DNA from: PALSA-894 sp963828625
GTDB lineage: Bacteria; Pseudomonadota; Alphaproteobacteria; Rhizobiales; Xanthobacteraceae
Direction: 5' to 3'
Assembly (NCBI GenBank): GCA_963828625.1
Contig: CAWHEX010000010.1
Span: 434,001-498,000 of the forward strand
DNA: 64,000 bases
The position numbers and the translations under genes are program-made. The notes beneath the pieces were generated by a model. That model was not told the origin of the DNA and searched no databases. It saw only the letters and a list, made by a program, of their open reading frames with translations. This document shows positions 38,798 to 48,321 of the stretch, one piece after another; within the stretch, counting starts at the first letter, position 1, and each line of letters starts with the position of its first letter.

Positions 38798-39808
38798 GAC
38801 CCGCCCCGCCACGACAGCCAGCGCCACGAGCCGGTGAGTTTCGCGAGCCCGCCGAGAATGCCGTTCGGCAGCAGCATCACCACCAGCACCAGCAGCGTGC
38901 CGATCCAGAAGTACCAGAACTGCGGCGTGTTGCCGGAGAACTGGTCGCGCGCCACCATGAAGATGATCGCGCCGACGAGCCCGCCATAGAGACGGCCGGC
39001 CCCGCCGAGGATCAGGATCACCAGCACGTCGGCCGAGCGCTGGAAGCCGAGCGACTCAAGCGAGACGGTTTCGGTGGTCTGCGCGAGCAGTCCGCCCGCG
39101 ATGCCGGCGATCACGGCGGAGATCGTGTAGACCTTGCGGATGTGCGCGCGGCTCGGCGCGCCGAGCGCCGGCATGCGCAGCGAATTCTCGCGGATGCCGC
39201 GCAGCGACAGGCCGAACGGCGAGTTGATCAGGCGGCGCGCGACGAGGAACACGAAAAACAGCACGACCAGCGAATAGACGTAGGCGGTCTTGCCGTAGAG
39301 ATCGAAGCGGAAGGTGTTGAAGATCGGCCAGATCTTCACGCCCTGCAGGCCGTCAGCGCCGCCGGTGAGCCAGCTCGCGCTGTTGGCGGCCTGTTCGAGC
39401 AGCAGGCCCATGCCGAGCGTGATCATGATCAGCGCAAGATGGCGGAAGCGCGAGACGATGAAGCTCGCCGCAAAGCCGACGATCCCCGCGACCAGCCCGC
39501 CGAGCAGACAGGCCGGTGAGCGGCTCGCCCCAGACGAACTTCGAGAACAGCCCGGCCGTATACGCACCGAGGCCGAAGAAGGCCGCATGGCCGAGCGAGA
39601 CGATGCCCGCGTAGCCGAGGATGAGATCGAGCGAGAGCGCGAACAGCGCCGTGATGGCGATCTGGCTCGCAAGCACCAGATAGTTCGGGAAGAACCAGAG
39701 CGGCAGCAAGGTCGCGAGCCAGAACACGATCTCGACCGGATGCCAGCGCGCCTGCGCCTGCAGGTAGGCGTGCGGCGTGACCATCGGTGCGGAAGCGACG
39801 GACATCAT
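38794..39808 (-). CDS. livM: Branched-chain-amino-acid-type ABC permease (LivM, frameshifted)
   Basis: About 337 residues. The first part (LALSLDLILGYAGIVSLGHA, the LivM motif) and the second (LLGGLVAGIVGFAASFIVSR, then LRGIRENSLRMPALGA) are in different frames. They rejoin after loss of one base near 39512 (CTGTCTGCTC). The ATG at 39808 follows GGAGG and overlaps the livH stop. Multiple membrane segments; forms the channel with LivH. Confidence 0.85.
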
Positions 39809-40668
39809 CGCCTCCCGAACAGGCCGGCGGGCCGCCACATCAGCAGCACGATCATCACCAGATAGATGAGGAACGCGCCGAGCTCGGGAACGTAATATTT
39901 GCCCGCGACGTCGCTGATGCCGATCAGGGTCGCTGCCGCGAACGAGCCGCCGATCGAGCCAAGCCCGCCAACCGACACGACGATCAGCACATAGATGAGA
40001 TACGTGAAGGCGAAGGACGGATCGAGCCCGACGATCTCGATCGCGAGCGCACCGCCAAGCCCCGCCAGTCCGCTCCCGAGCGCGAAGGTAAACGCGAATG
40101 CGCCATCCACGTTGATGCCGAGCCCGCGCGCCATGCGCTGGTTGTCAACCGCGGCGCGCACCTGCGCGCCGAAGCGCGTATATTCGAGCGCCCCGACGAG
40201 CGCGAGCGTGATCGCCAGTGAAATGACGACAAGGAAGAGGCGGTAGGCGCCGAAGGTCAGCCCGAGGATCGTCACCGAACCGCGCAGGTAAGACGGCATC
40301 TGCACCGGCTGCTGGATCGTGCCGTAGAAATAGGCCGCGACCGCGACGGACACGAAGGCCAGCCCGATGGTGAGCAGCACCTGATCGAGATCGCTCGCGC
40401 GGTAGAGGCGGCGGTAGAGCGTGCGCTCGAAGAAGACGCTCACCAGCGCGGCGGCGAGAAACGCGAACGGCAACGTCGCGAAGAACGGCCAGCCGAAGCG
40501 GTTCATCAGCGTGACGGTGACGTAGCCGCCGAGCATCGCGAACGCGCAATGCGCGAGGTTGACGAAATTCATCATCCCGAGCGTGACGGAAAGGCCGACG
40601 GACAGGAGAAACAGCAGCATCCCGTAGGCGAAGCCGTCGAACAGGACGCCGATCACGGGACCGATCAT
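39805..40668 (-). CDS. livH: Branched-chain-amino-acid-type ABC permease (LivH)
   Basis: 287-residue permease with about eight hydrophobic segments. LivH motifs are SVGLSVTLGMMNFVNLAHCA at the start and ALGSGLAGLGGALAIEI in the middle, followed by VVSVGGLGSIGGSFAAATLI. It is the first permease after the binding-protein gene at 40809, separated by a 140-base gap with a hairpin (CCACGCG / CGCGTGG at 40736-40757). Confidence 0.9.
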   Translation of the reverse strand: MIGPVIGVLFDGFAYGMLLFLLSVGLSVTLGMMNFVNLAHCAFAMLGGYVTVTLMNRFGWPFFATLPFAFLAAALVSVFFERTLYRRLYRASDLDQVLLTIGLAFVSVAVAAYFYGTIQQPVQMPSYLRGSVTILGLTFGAYRLFLVVISLAITLALVGALEYTRFGAQVRAAVDNQRMARGLGINVDGAFAFTFALGSGLAGLGGALAIEIVGLDPSFAFTYLIYVLIVVSVGGLGSIGGSFAAATLIGISDVAGKYYVPELGAFLIYLVMIVLLMWRPAGLFGRR

Positions 40669-40735
40669 GAAAAAGAATCCGGCACGCGCGTCGGCGCGTC
40701 AGTCACGGCTCAAGTTCCCCACCCTGCCCCTCCCG

Positions 40736-40757
40736 CCACGCGCCGAACCGCGCGTGG
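40736..40757. other. Hairpin between the binding-protein and livH genes
   Basis: CCACGCG and CGCGTGG form a 7-base stem within CCCTCCCGCC..GGGGAGAGG context related to repeat family C. Its place between a binding-protein gene and permease genes fits a processing or attenuation element that favours the binding protein. This is inference. Confidence 0.4.
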
Positions 40758-40808
40758 GGAGAGGAACCGCAAGGCCAGCGTACATCGAAAAAAGATTCGA
40801 GGGACGCG

Positions 40809-41981
40809 TCAATTCGCCTTCATCTTGGCCTTAACGGGGTCCTTGACCTTCTCGATCTTGTCGAACTCGACGTTGACGATCTGGCCGCCGACCTTCTCGA
40901 CACGGCGGATGTAGACCGTCTGGATGATGTCGCGCGTATCCGGATCGATCGAGATCGGGCCGCGCGGGCTTTCCCAGGCCATGCCCTTCGCGGCGGCGAT
41001 GAGCGCATCGCCGTCGGCCTTGCCGGCGGTCTTCTTCAGCACATCGTAGATCAGGCGCGTGCCGTCGTAGCCGCCGATGGTGAAGATATCCGGGTTGCGC
41101 TTGTACTCGGCGTTGTAGTCCTTCACGAAGGCCTTGTTCATCGCCGAGTCGTGCGTCTTGTCGTAGTGGAAGGCCGTGATGATCCCGAGTGCGACATCGC
41201 CCATGCTGGCGAGCGCCTGATCGTCGGTCAGCTCGCCTTGGCCGAGCACCTTGATCTTTTTCGGATCGATGCCGCGCTCGGCGAGCGCCTTGCCGATCGC
41301 GCCCGGCTGCGCGCCGCCCGGAACCCAGATGTAGATCGCTTCCGGATTGCGGTCCTTGGCGCGCTGCACGTAGGCGGAAAAGTCCGGATTGGCGACCGGC
41401 ATCTTCACCCAGTCGATGATCTCGCCGCCCGCCTCCTTGAAAGCTTCGGCGAAAGCGCCGGCCGCGTCGTTACCCGGACCGAAGTCGGAGGTCATCATGT
41501 AGATCTTGCGGATGCCGCTCTTGTAGGCCCATGCGCCGAACGGCGCGTTGACCTGCGGCGTCGTGAGCGAGGTGCGCGCCATGAACTGCGACTTCGTCGT
41601 GATGATCGAGGTCGCGGCATTCATCACCACCATGAACTTCTTCGCCTCGGCGGATACGTCGCCGGCCGCGAGCGCGTTCGGCGTGAGCGCGAAGCCCGCC
41701 AGAATGTCGACCTTGTCGCGCACCACGAGTTCCTGCGCGAGGCGCTTGGCCACATCCGGCGCGATGCCGCCGGTGTCCTTGCGGATCACCTCGATCTTCT
41801 TGCCGGCGATCGTGTCGCCGTTCTGCTTCATGAACAGCTTGATGCCGTTGTCGAGCTGGACGCCGGTGTCGGCGAACTGGCCCGAATAGGGAAGGATCAC
41901 GCCGATCTTGATGGTGTCCTGCGCGGCTGCCGGGGCGGCAAGCAGGGCGGCGCCGAAAATCGCGGGCAGAAATCTACGCAT
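40809..41981 (-). CDS. ABC substrate-binding protein, family 6 (LivK type), copy 1
   Basis: 390-residue periplasmic binding protein. The start at ATG 41981 gives a clean signal peptide (MRRFLPAIFGAALLAAPAAA); upstream in-frame codons are not signal-like. The mature start TIKIGVILPYSGQFADTGVQ is the type I binding fold. It heads the livHMGF operon. It is strikingly similar to the protein at 43871 (both share VANPDFSAYVQRAKD and DIDPDTRDI/MIDPETRDI-like endings), so the transporter probably uses two interchangeable binding proteins. Confidence 0.9.
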   Translation of the reverse strand: MRRFLPAIFGAALLAAPAAAQDTIKIGVILPYSGQFADTGVQLDNGIKLFMKQNGDTIAGKKIEVIRKDTGGIAPDVAKRLAQELVVRDKVDILAGFALTPNALAAGDVSAEAKKFMVVMNAATSIITTKSQFMARTSLTTPQVNAPFGAWAYKSGIRKIYMMTSDFGPGNDAAGAFAEAFKEAGGEIIDWVKMPVANPDFSAYVQRAKDRNPEAIYIWVPGGAQPGAIGKALAERGIDPKKIKVLGQGELTDDQALASMGDVALGIITAFHYDKTHDSAMNKAFVKDYNAEYKRNPDIFTIGGYDGTRLIYDVLKKTAGKADGDALIAAAKGMAWESPRGPISIDPDTRDIIQTVYIRRVEKVGGQIVNVEFDKIEKVKDPVKAKMKAN

Positions 41982-42123
41982 CCGATCATCCCTCCGAATT
42001 GCTTGATCTTGTTGCGCGAAATCTAGCGGCGAACGGGAACGCGGTCGAATCCTAATCGCGCCGCCGGATGGGCGGCGCCCCACCGCCCTTGTTTCCAGCC
42101 GGCGCGATGGTCAGGGTGGCGCG

Positions 42124-43810
42124 ATGAAGATCGCGACCTTCAACATCAACAACGTCAACAAGCGTCTGCCAAACCTGACCGGCTGGCTGCGCGCCGCGAA
42201 GCCCGACGTGGTGGCGTTGCAGGAGCTGAAATCGGCCGACGCGGACTTTCCGGCCGCGGCGCTGCGCCGCGCCGGATACGAGGCGGTGTGGCGCGGGCAG
42301 AAGACCTGGAACGGGGTCGCGATCCTGGCGCGCGGGATGGAGCCGGTCGTCACGCGCACCGCGCTGCCGGGGGACGCCGCCGACACGCAGAGCCGCTACA
42401 TCGAGGCCGCGGTGAACGGCATCCTGATCGGGGCGCTCTATGCGCCGAACGGCAACCCGCAGCCGGGGCCGAAATTCGACTACAAGCTCGCGTGGCTCGA
42501 ACGGCTGGTCGCGCACGCGAAGTCGCTCAGGGCCGCGGGCGTGCCGGTCGCGCTGATCGGGGACTACAACGTGGTGCCGACCGCGAACGACATCTACGCC
42601 ACCAAAAGCTACGACAAGGACGCGCTGCTGCAGCCGGAGAGCCGCGCGCTCTTCGCGCGCCTCGTCAGGCAAGGCTGGACCGACGCCATCCGCACGCTGC
42701 ACCCGGATGCACGCGATCTACACATTCTGGGACTACATGCGGAACCGCTGGCCGCGCGACGCGGGCCTGCGCATCGACCACATCCTGCTCAGCCCCGATC
42801 TGGCGGCGCGGCTCACCGCGGCCGGCGTCGACCGCGACGTGCGCGGCAAGCCAAGTGCGAGCGATCACGCACCGGTGTGGGTGGAGCTGGCCGACGCCGC
42901 GCCAGCACGCAGCAAGGCGCGCACGTCGAAGCCCGGCAAGCCGGCGGCGCGCGCAGGCCGGCCGACGCGCAAGCCGCCATCGCGGCGGCCACTCCTTGTC
43001 ATCGACGGCGATTCCTTCGCGCATCGCGCCTATCACGCGCTGCCGAAGTCGATCATGCGCAAGGGCGATCGGCCGGCCGGCGCGATCCTCGGCTTCGCCA
43101 ACATGCTGCTGCGCTTCTATCATGCGGAAGAGCCGCGAGCGGTGCTGGTCGCGTGGGATACGCTCACCGTCAAGACGTACCGGCACGAAGCTTTTCCGGC
43201 CTACCAGAGCGGACGCGATTTCGACGACGCGATCGTCGAGCAGCTTAAAGTTCTGCCGGAGCTCGTCGCGGCCTGCGGGTTCGCGAACGCCAAGAAGCCG
43301 GGTTACGAGGCGGACGATTTTCTCGCGGCGGCGGTCGCGCGCGAGGAAAAGCGTGGCGGCACTGCTCTGGTCGCAAGCGGCGATCGCGACACGTTCCAGC
43401 TCGCATCCGCCGCGACCACGATCCTCTATCCGGTGCGCGCGGGCGAGATGGCGCGGATCGATCCGGCCGAGGTGCGCGTGCGCTACGGCGTCGAGCCCGC
43501 GCAGGTGCCGGACTTCATCGCGCTGCGCGGCGATCCCTCCGACAAGCTGCCGGGCGTGCCCGGCGTCGGCGCGCAAGGCGCCGCGGGCCTGCTGCGCAAA
43601 TACGGCTCGCTGGAAAAGCTGCTCGCGGCGGGGCGCTATCCGGAGCTTGCCGAGCAGTTGCGGCTGTTTCGCGCGATCGCGACGATGAATCCGAAGGCGC
43701 CGCTACCGGCGTTGCGCGACCAGAAACCCACATGGGACAAGGCGGCCGCGCTCGCGCGCAAATGGCAGCTCAATCAGCTTGCCGACCGGCTGGAGGCGCT
43801 GGAGGACTGA
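42124..43810 (+). CDS. Exonuclease III / 5'-3' exonuclease fusion protein (frameshifted)
   Basis: About 561 residues carrying two nucleases. Residues 1-260 are an ExoIII-type AP endonuclease: TFNINNVNKRLPNLTGWL, catalytic Glu34 in ALQELKSAD, GDYNVVPTANDIY, RIDHILLSPDLA and SDHAPVWVEL. A Lys/Arg/Pro-rich linker follows (260-287). Residues 288-561 are a FEN-type 5'-3' exonuclease as in the PolA N-domain: VIDGDSFAHRAYHA, VAWDTLTVKTYRHE, YEADDFLAA, ASGDRDTFQLAS and GDPSDKLPGVPGVGAQG. No stop and no start codon lies in the linker, so the fusion looks real. One extra G near 42716 breaks the ExoIII part. It would process abasic sites and flaps in base excision repair. Confidence 0.8.
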
Positions 43811-43825
43811 GCGCCCAAATGAAAA

Positions 43826-43850
43826 CAGGCGGGCTTTTGGCCCGCCCGTT
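43826..43850. terminator. Bidirectional terminator between convergent genes
   Basis: GGCGGGC-TTTTG-GCCCGCC is a perfect 7-base hairpin with A's before and CGTTT after it, halfway between the stop of the nuclease fusion (43810) and of the binding-protein gene (43871). Confidence 0.75.
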
Positions 43851-43870
43851 TCCGACCCGGCACCGAACAG

Positions 43871-45049
43871 TCAGTTCTTCATCGCGGCTTTCACCGGATC
43901 CTTGACGTTCTCGATCTTGTCGAACTCGACGTTGACGAGTTCGTTCCCGACCTTCTGAACGCGGCGGATATAGATCGTCTGCACGATATCGCGCGTCTCG
44001 GGATCGATCATCACCGGCCCGCGCGGGCTTTCCCATTTCATTCCGGCGCCCGCCTTCACCAGCGACTCGCCATCGGTCTTGCCGCCCGCCTTCTTCAGCG
44101 ACTCGTAGATCAGGTGCATGCCGTCATAGCCGCCGACCGCGAGGAAGTTCGGATTGACGCCGTTCGCGTCCTTCTTGAACGCGGCGACGAAATCCTTGTT
44201 CATCTTGGAGTCGTGGTTGTGGTCGTAGTGCCACGCCGTGATGATATCGAGCGCCGCATCGCCCATCTGCTTGATCGCGGCGTCGTCGGTCAGTTCGCCG
44301 GTGCCCATCACCTTGATGGTCTTCGGGTTGACGCCGCGCTCGGCGAGCGCCTTCGCGAACGAGGCAGGCTGCGCGCCGGCCGGCACGAACACGAAGATCG
44401 ATTCCGGGTTCACGTCCTTGGCGCGCTGCACATAGGCCGAGAAGTCCGGGTTCGCGACCGCCATGCGCACCGAGCTGACGATCTCGCCGTTTCCGGCCTT
44501 GAACGCGCGGATGAAGCCGCCTTCGGAGTCGTGGCCGGGACCGTAGTCCGAGACCATCGTGTAGGCCTTCTTGATGCCGTTCTTCGTCGCCCACGCGCCG
44601 AGCGTCTCGGTCACCATCGGCAGCGTCAGCGAGGTGCGCGTGCAATAGGGCGACTTGGTCGTGATGATCGAGGTCGCGGCATTCATGATCACCATCAGCT
44701 TCTTGGCTTCTTCCGAAACCGCGCAGGCCGCAAGCGCGTTCGGGGTGAGCACGAAGCCGGCGAGAATGTCGACGTTGTCGCGCACGACCAGTTCCTGCGC
44801 GAGGCGCTTGGCGACGTCCGGCGCGATGCCGCCGACGTCCTTGCGGATGATCTCGATCTTCTTGCCGCCGACCGAGTCACCATGCTGCTTCATGTACAGC
44901 TTGATGCCGTTGTCGATCTGCGTCGCGGTGTCGGCGAACTGGCCCGAATAGGGCAGGATGACGCCGACCTTGATGGTGCCTTGCGCGCTCGCGGCGCTTG
45001 CACCGAGCAGCGCGGCGAGCACGCTCGCCGCGACCAATGCGTTTCGCAT
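43871..45049 (-). CDS. ABC substrate-binding protein, family 6 (LivK type), copy 2
   Basis: 392-residue paralogue of the protein at 40809, with signal peptide MRNALVAASVLAALLGASAA and mature start TIKVGVILPYSGQFADTATQ. Alignment by eye shows long identical stretches, including DVAKRLAQELVVRD, so the two arose by duplication and now flank the nuclease fusion gene. No permease or ATPase adjoins it, so it presumably feeds the livHMGF transporter at 37324-40668. Its promoter gap carries AGGGAGG before the ATG. Confidence 0.88.
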   Translation of the reverse strand: MRNALVAASVLAALLGASAASAQGTIKVGVILPYSGQFADTATQIDNGIKLYMKQHGDSVGGKKIEIIRKDVGGIAPDVAKRLAQELVVRDNVDILAGFVLTPNALAACAVSEEAKKLMVIMNAATSIITTKSPYCTRTSLTLPMVTETLGAWATKNGIKKAYTMVSDYGPGHDSEGGFIRAFKAGNGEIVSSVRMAVANPDFSAYVQRAKDVNPESIFVFVPAGAQPASFAKALAERGVNPKTIKVMGTGELTDDAAIKQMGDAALDIITAWHYDHNHDSKMNKDFVAAFKKDANGVNPNFLAVGGYDGMHLIYESLKKAGGKTDGESLVKAGAGMKWESPRGPVMIDPETRDIVQTIYIRRVQKVGNELVNVEFDKIENVKDPVKAAMKN

Positions 45050-45145
45050 GGTAATTCCTCCCTGGATTTTTATGCCCGTCTTCTTCTTGTGGGCGGGACG
45101 GTAGCACCCTGAGCGGTGGGGTCAATTTGACGAAATTGCCGCTGG

Positions 45146-45853
45146 TTAACGGGTAAACTTCACCGACAGCCCGCCGACCGGTTCGAGCGCATAGGAGAAC
45201 TCGGTCTCGTCCGGCTCGATGAACGGCGGGGGCACGATCGAGCCGGTGATGATGACATCGCCCGCGCGCAGGCGCTCGCCGTAGGCCGCGAGCGTGCCCG
45301 CCACATGCTGCACGATGCCGATCATCTCGCCGATCAGGGCTTCGACATTGTCCTGTTTGGCGGCGAGTGCGCCGCGGCGGAAAATATGGCCGGTCAGGCC
45401 GTCGAGTTTCGCGCCCGCCCGCGCGGTATCGCAGTCACCGAGGATGACGTTGCGGTGGAAGATGTTGCCGGCGAGCGCCGCCTCGACGTCGTCGGGCGGC
45501 GGATTGAGATCGGCCAGTTCGATCGCGGCCGAGAGGCCCTTGATGGCGGCGATCGCGGCCTCGCGGCTCGCGCCGCCGGGCAGATCCTGCCCCATGTAGA
45601 CCGCGACCTCCGGCTCGGCGACGAGCTTGTGCCAGGTGCCGACCGGCACCGTGCTGGCGTTCGGCAGCAGCGATTTTTCCATCATGTAGCCGACCAGCGG
45701 CCCCTTGATCTTCAGCCGCTCCATCGCGGGCGGAGCACCGAGGCCGACTTTCCAGCCGAGCGGCTTTTCGCCGGCCGCGATGCGGGCGCGGCGCTGGCCA
45801 AGCTGCTTCTCCATGCCGCGCGCGATGCGCGGATCGTCCCAGGCATTGGTCAC
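45146..45853 (-). CDS. 2-oxopent-4-enoate hydratase / FAH family protein
   Basis: 235 residues from GTG 45853, which overlaps the cupin stop (AAGTGACC). It has the MhpD/FAH pattern: KPLGWKVGLGAPPAMERL, VAEPEVAVYMGQDLPGG with metal-binding Glu residues, and AGDVIITGSIVPPPF. Family members hydrate 2-oxo-4-pentenoate or decarboxylate 4-oxalocrotonate in aromatic meta-cleavage, or hydrolyse acylpyruvates. Translationally coupled to the cupin and dehydrogenase genes. Confidence 0.8.
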   Translation of the reverse strand: MTNAWDDPRIARGMEKQLGQRRARIAAGEKPLGWKVGLGAPPAMERLKIKGPLVGYMMEKSLLPNASTVPVGTWHKLVAEPEVAVYMGQDLPGGASREAAIAAIKGLSAAIELADLNPPPDDVEAALAGNIFHRNVILGDCDTARAGAKLDGLTGHIFRRGALAAKQDNVEALIGEMIGIVQHVAGTLAAYGERLRAGDVIITGSIVPPPFIEPDETEFSYALEPVGGLSVKFTR

Positions 45854-46338
45854 TTGTGTCCCTCCGGATCGACTTCGTAGCCCGAGGCCTCGATCGAGCC
45901 CGCGCCCATCCAGCCCCACACCAGCACCACGTCCTCGCTGCCGGTGTTGTTGAAGCCGTGCCAGCAGCCGCGCGGCGAATAGATCACATCACCCTCGCCC
46001 GACGGCGTCTGGCCTTCGTCGGTGTAGATGTGGCCGTGGCCCTTCAGCACGATGAAGAACTCATCGCAATTGTGATGGCGATGGTTCTCGTGGCGCGCGC
46101 CGGGCTTGAGCACCGTCCAGCCGACGACGTGATCGGCGCCGGCGGTCTTCTTGTCGATCAGGAACTGCACCTGCATGTCGACCCAGCCGTCGTCGCGCGG
46201 CAGGCCCTCGACCTTGGGCACGTCCTTGAGATTGGTGCGGTACATTTTTGCCGCCGGCTTGTCCTCGTTGAGCGTCGCCATCGTTTTCTTCACGGCTTTT
46301 CCCAAAGCCGCGCCGAACATTTCGGCTTTCGATGTCAT
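45850..46338 (-). CDS. Cupin domain protein
   Basis: 162-residue single-cupin protein. Metal ligands lie in GARHENHRHHNCDEFFIVLK and GCWHGFNNTGSEDVV. Such proteins are dioxygenases, isomerases or sugar/organic acid binders. It overlaps both neighbours by 4 bases (ATGA-type junctions), indicating one pathway with the HIBADH-type dehydrogenase and the FAH-type hydratase. No narrower function can be assigned. Confidence 0.75.
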   Translation of the reverse strand: MTSKAEMFGAALGKAVKKTMATLNEDKPAAKMYRTNLKDVPKVEGLPRDDGWVDMQVQFLIDKKTAGADHVVGWTVLKPGARHENHRHHNCDEFFIVLKGHGHIYTDEGQTPSGEGDVIYSPRGCWHGFNNTGSEDVVLVWGWMGAGSIEASGYEVDPEGHK

Positions 46339-47228
46339 GATTGTCCTCCAAGCCGCCGGTACACTTCATGCGCGGCCACGAAATCGTTATGGTCGATGCC
46401 GAGGCCGCGGCAGGCATTCATCATCTCGTTGGCGGCGGCGGCAAGCGGCACCGGGCTGCCGAGCTTGCGGCCGAGATCGAGCGCGAGCAGCATGTCCTTC
46501 TGCTGCAAGGTGACGTCGGCGAGCGGCACGGCAGGCATCTTGCCTTCGAGGATGAACGGCCCGCGATAACCGAGCACGGGCGAAGCCGCCACGCTCTTCA
46601 GGATGGCGTCGACCGCGACCTCGCGCGCGACGCCCCCCTTTTCGGCGAGCGCAACCGCCTCGCCGAAACAGATCACCTCGACCATCAGCAGCAGGTTCAC
46701 GGCAATCTTCATCTGGCACGCAAGGCCATTGGCGCCGATGTGCGTCACCTTGGGGCCGATCGCGAGCATCACGGGCTTCGCGCGCTCGAACGCCGCCGCT
46801 TCGCCGCCGACCATCACGGAGGCATTGCCGGCGACCACGGTCACCGGACTGCCGGAGATCGGCGAGTCGAGCATGAACCGTCCAGCTTTCGCGAATTCCG
46901 CCGCGACCTCGCGGCTCACGTCCGGATTGATCGTGCTCATGTCGGCGTAGATGCCGCCCTGCTTCAGCCCGGCCAGAACGCCGTCATCGCCGAGCGCGAC
47001 CGCGCGCACCGCCGGACCGTCGGTCACGATCGAGAACACGATCGCGGATTTCTGCGCGGCCGCGCGCGGCGTATCCGCCCATTTCATGCCGGCATCGATG
47101 AGCGGCTTTGCCTTTTCGCGCGAACGGTTCCACCCGGTCACGCTGTGTCCCGCCGCCATCAGGCGCGGAACGATCAGCGCGCCCATGGCGCCGAGGCCGA
47201 TGAAACCGACGTCCAAATCGACCTCCAC
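46335..47228 (-). CDS. 3-hydroxyisobutyrate dehydrogenase family oxidoreductase
   Basis: 297-residue beta-hydroxyacid dehydrogenase. The NAD(P) motif GFIGLGAMG is at residues 8-16. The substrate motif DSPISGSPVTVVAGNASVMV matches the DxPVSGG family site, with Ser-Pro replacing Gly-Gly at the end. The catalytic Lys lies in GLACQMKIAVNLLL. It oxidises a small 3-hydroxyacid such as 3-hydroxyisobutyrate, tartronate semialdehyde (reverse) or D-glycerate types. One-base overlap with the lacI-type gene upstream. Confidence 0.85.
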   Translation of the reverse strand: MEVDLDVGFIGLGAMGALIVPRLMAAGHSVTGWNRSREKAKPLIDAGMKWADTPRAAAQKSAIVFSIVTDGPAVRAVALGDDGVLAGLKQGGIYADMSTINPDVSREVAAEFAKAGRFMLDSPISGSPVTVVAGNASVMVGGEAAAFERAKPVMLAIGPKVTHIGANGLACQMKIAVNLLLMVEVICFGEAVALAEKGGVAREVAVDAILKSVAASPVLGYRGPFILEGKMPAVPLADVTLQQKDMLLALDLGRKLGSPVPLAAAANEMMNACRGLGIDHNDFVAAHEVYRRLGGQS

Positions 47229-48286
47229 TATCCTTCGGATTCGCCGCGCCGCTTCGAATCCCGCAGGCGCCGCGTCGAGCCGCGCACCACGATCTCGACC
47301 GGCAGCACGAGATGACGCGCGCCGCCTTGCGCGCCGCGCATCATTTCCACGAGCAGCGCGGCGCTTTCAAGCCCGCCCTTCTGGTGCTGCACCCGCACGG
47401 TGGTGAGCGCGGGCGAAAGGCGGTCCGCGAGCGGCATGTCGTTGTAGCCCGTGACCGAGATGTCCTCCGGGCAGCGCAGCCCGTGGCGGCGCAACGCCGC
47501 GATGGCACCGACCGCGAGGCGGTCATTGGCGCAGACGATCGCGGTGAACGGCTGGCCGCGCGCGAGTAATTCCTCCGCACAGCGCTCGCCTTCGGTTTCG
47601 TCGAAGGCGGTCGCGAATGACGTATTCGGCTTTGCCTTGCCGAGCCCGAGCGCCTTGCGCTGGCGGACAAACGAACGGTAGCGCCGGTAGCCGGTCGAAA
47701 GCACCTGCGGTCCCGCAATGGCGGCGATCTGCCGGTGACCGCACGCGACGAGATGCGCCAGGATGCGGCCGATGCCGTCGTCCTCGTTGTGCACCACCGA
47801 CGCGATGCGCGTGTCGTCGCTCGCGCGCACCACCGTGACGACCGGCAGGTTTCCGGCGAGGCGCGACAGCTTCGCGTCCTCGCGCGCGACGGTCGCGAGG
47901 ATCAGCCCGTCGACCGCGCGGGCGCGCATCGTCTCGATCACGCGCTGCTGGCGCTGCTCGTCGCCATCGGTGTTGGCGAGGATCGCCACATAGCCGTGCG
48001 CCGCAAGCCCGTCCTCGATGCCGCGGATGATCGGCGGATAGGCCGGGTCCGCGATGTCCGGCACGATCACGCCGACCGTGCGGGTGCGCGCGGTGCGCAG
48101 CGAGGACGCGGCGGCGTTCGGCAGATATTTCAGCCGCCGGCTCGCCTTGCGTATCTCCTCGCTCAGCGCGCCGGAGACGCGATGGCGCGAATCCGGATTG
48201 AGCGCGCGCGACACGGTCGAGACATCGACCCCGACCACGCGCGCGACGTCGCGAAGCGTGGCGCGCGGTGCGCGACGCCGGTTCAT
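47228..48286 (-). CDS. LacI family transcriptional regulator
   Basis: 352-residue repressor. The N-terminal helix-turn-helix (TLRDVARVVGVDVSTVSRAL) and hinge are followed by a sugar-binding-type effector domain (TRTVGVIVPDIADPAYPPII, then FTAIVCANDRLAVGAIAALR). It lies inside the operon it presumably controls, between the binding protein and the dehydrogenase. A LacI-type palindrome sits at 49640, just upstream of the binding-protein gene. Confidence 0.9.
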   Translation of the reverse strand: MNRRRAPRATLRDVARVVGVDVSTVSRALNPDSRHRVSGALSEEIRKASRRLKYLPNAAASSLRTARTRTVGVIVPDIADPAYPPIIRGIEDGLAAHGYVAILANTDGDEQRQQRVIETMRARAVDGLILATVAREDAKLSRLAGNLPVVTVVRASDDTRIASVVHNEDDGIGRILAHLVACGHRQIAAIAGPQVLSTGYRRYRSFVRQRKALGLGKAKPNTSFATAFDETEGERCAEELLARGQPFTAIVCANDRLAVGAIAALRRHGLRCPEDISVTGYNDMPLADRLSPALTTVRVQHQKGGLESAALLVEMMRGAQGGARHLVLPVEIVVRGSTRRLRDSKRRGESEG

Positions 48287-48321
48287 GCGCGTCCTGACGA
48301 TACGGGCCTGCGCGCCATCGT

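Noticed and set aside
41982..42123. Sigma-54 promoter in the livK/nuclease gap
   Set aside because: GG and GC pairs occur, but no arrangement has the -24/-12 spacing. The gap holds a GC hairpin (GGGCGG..CCGCCC type) and ribosome sites only.
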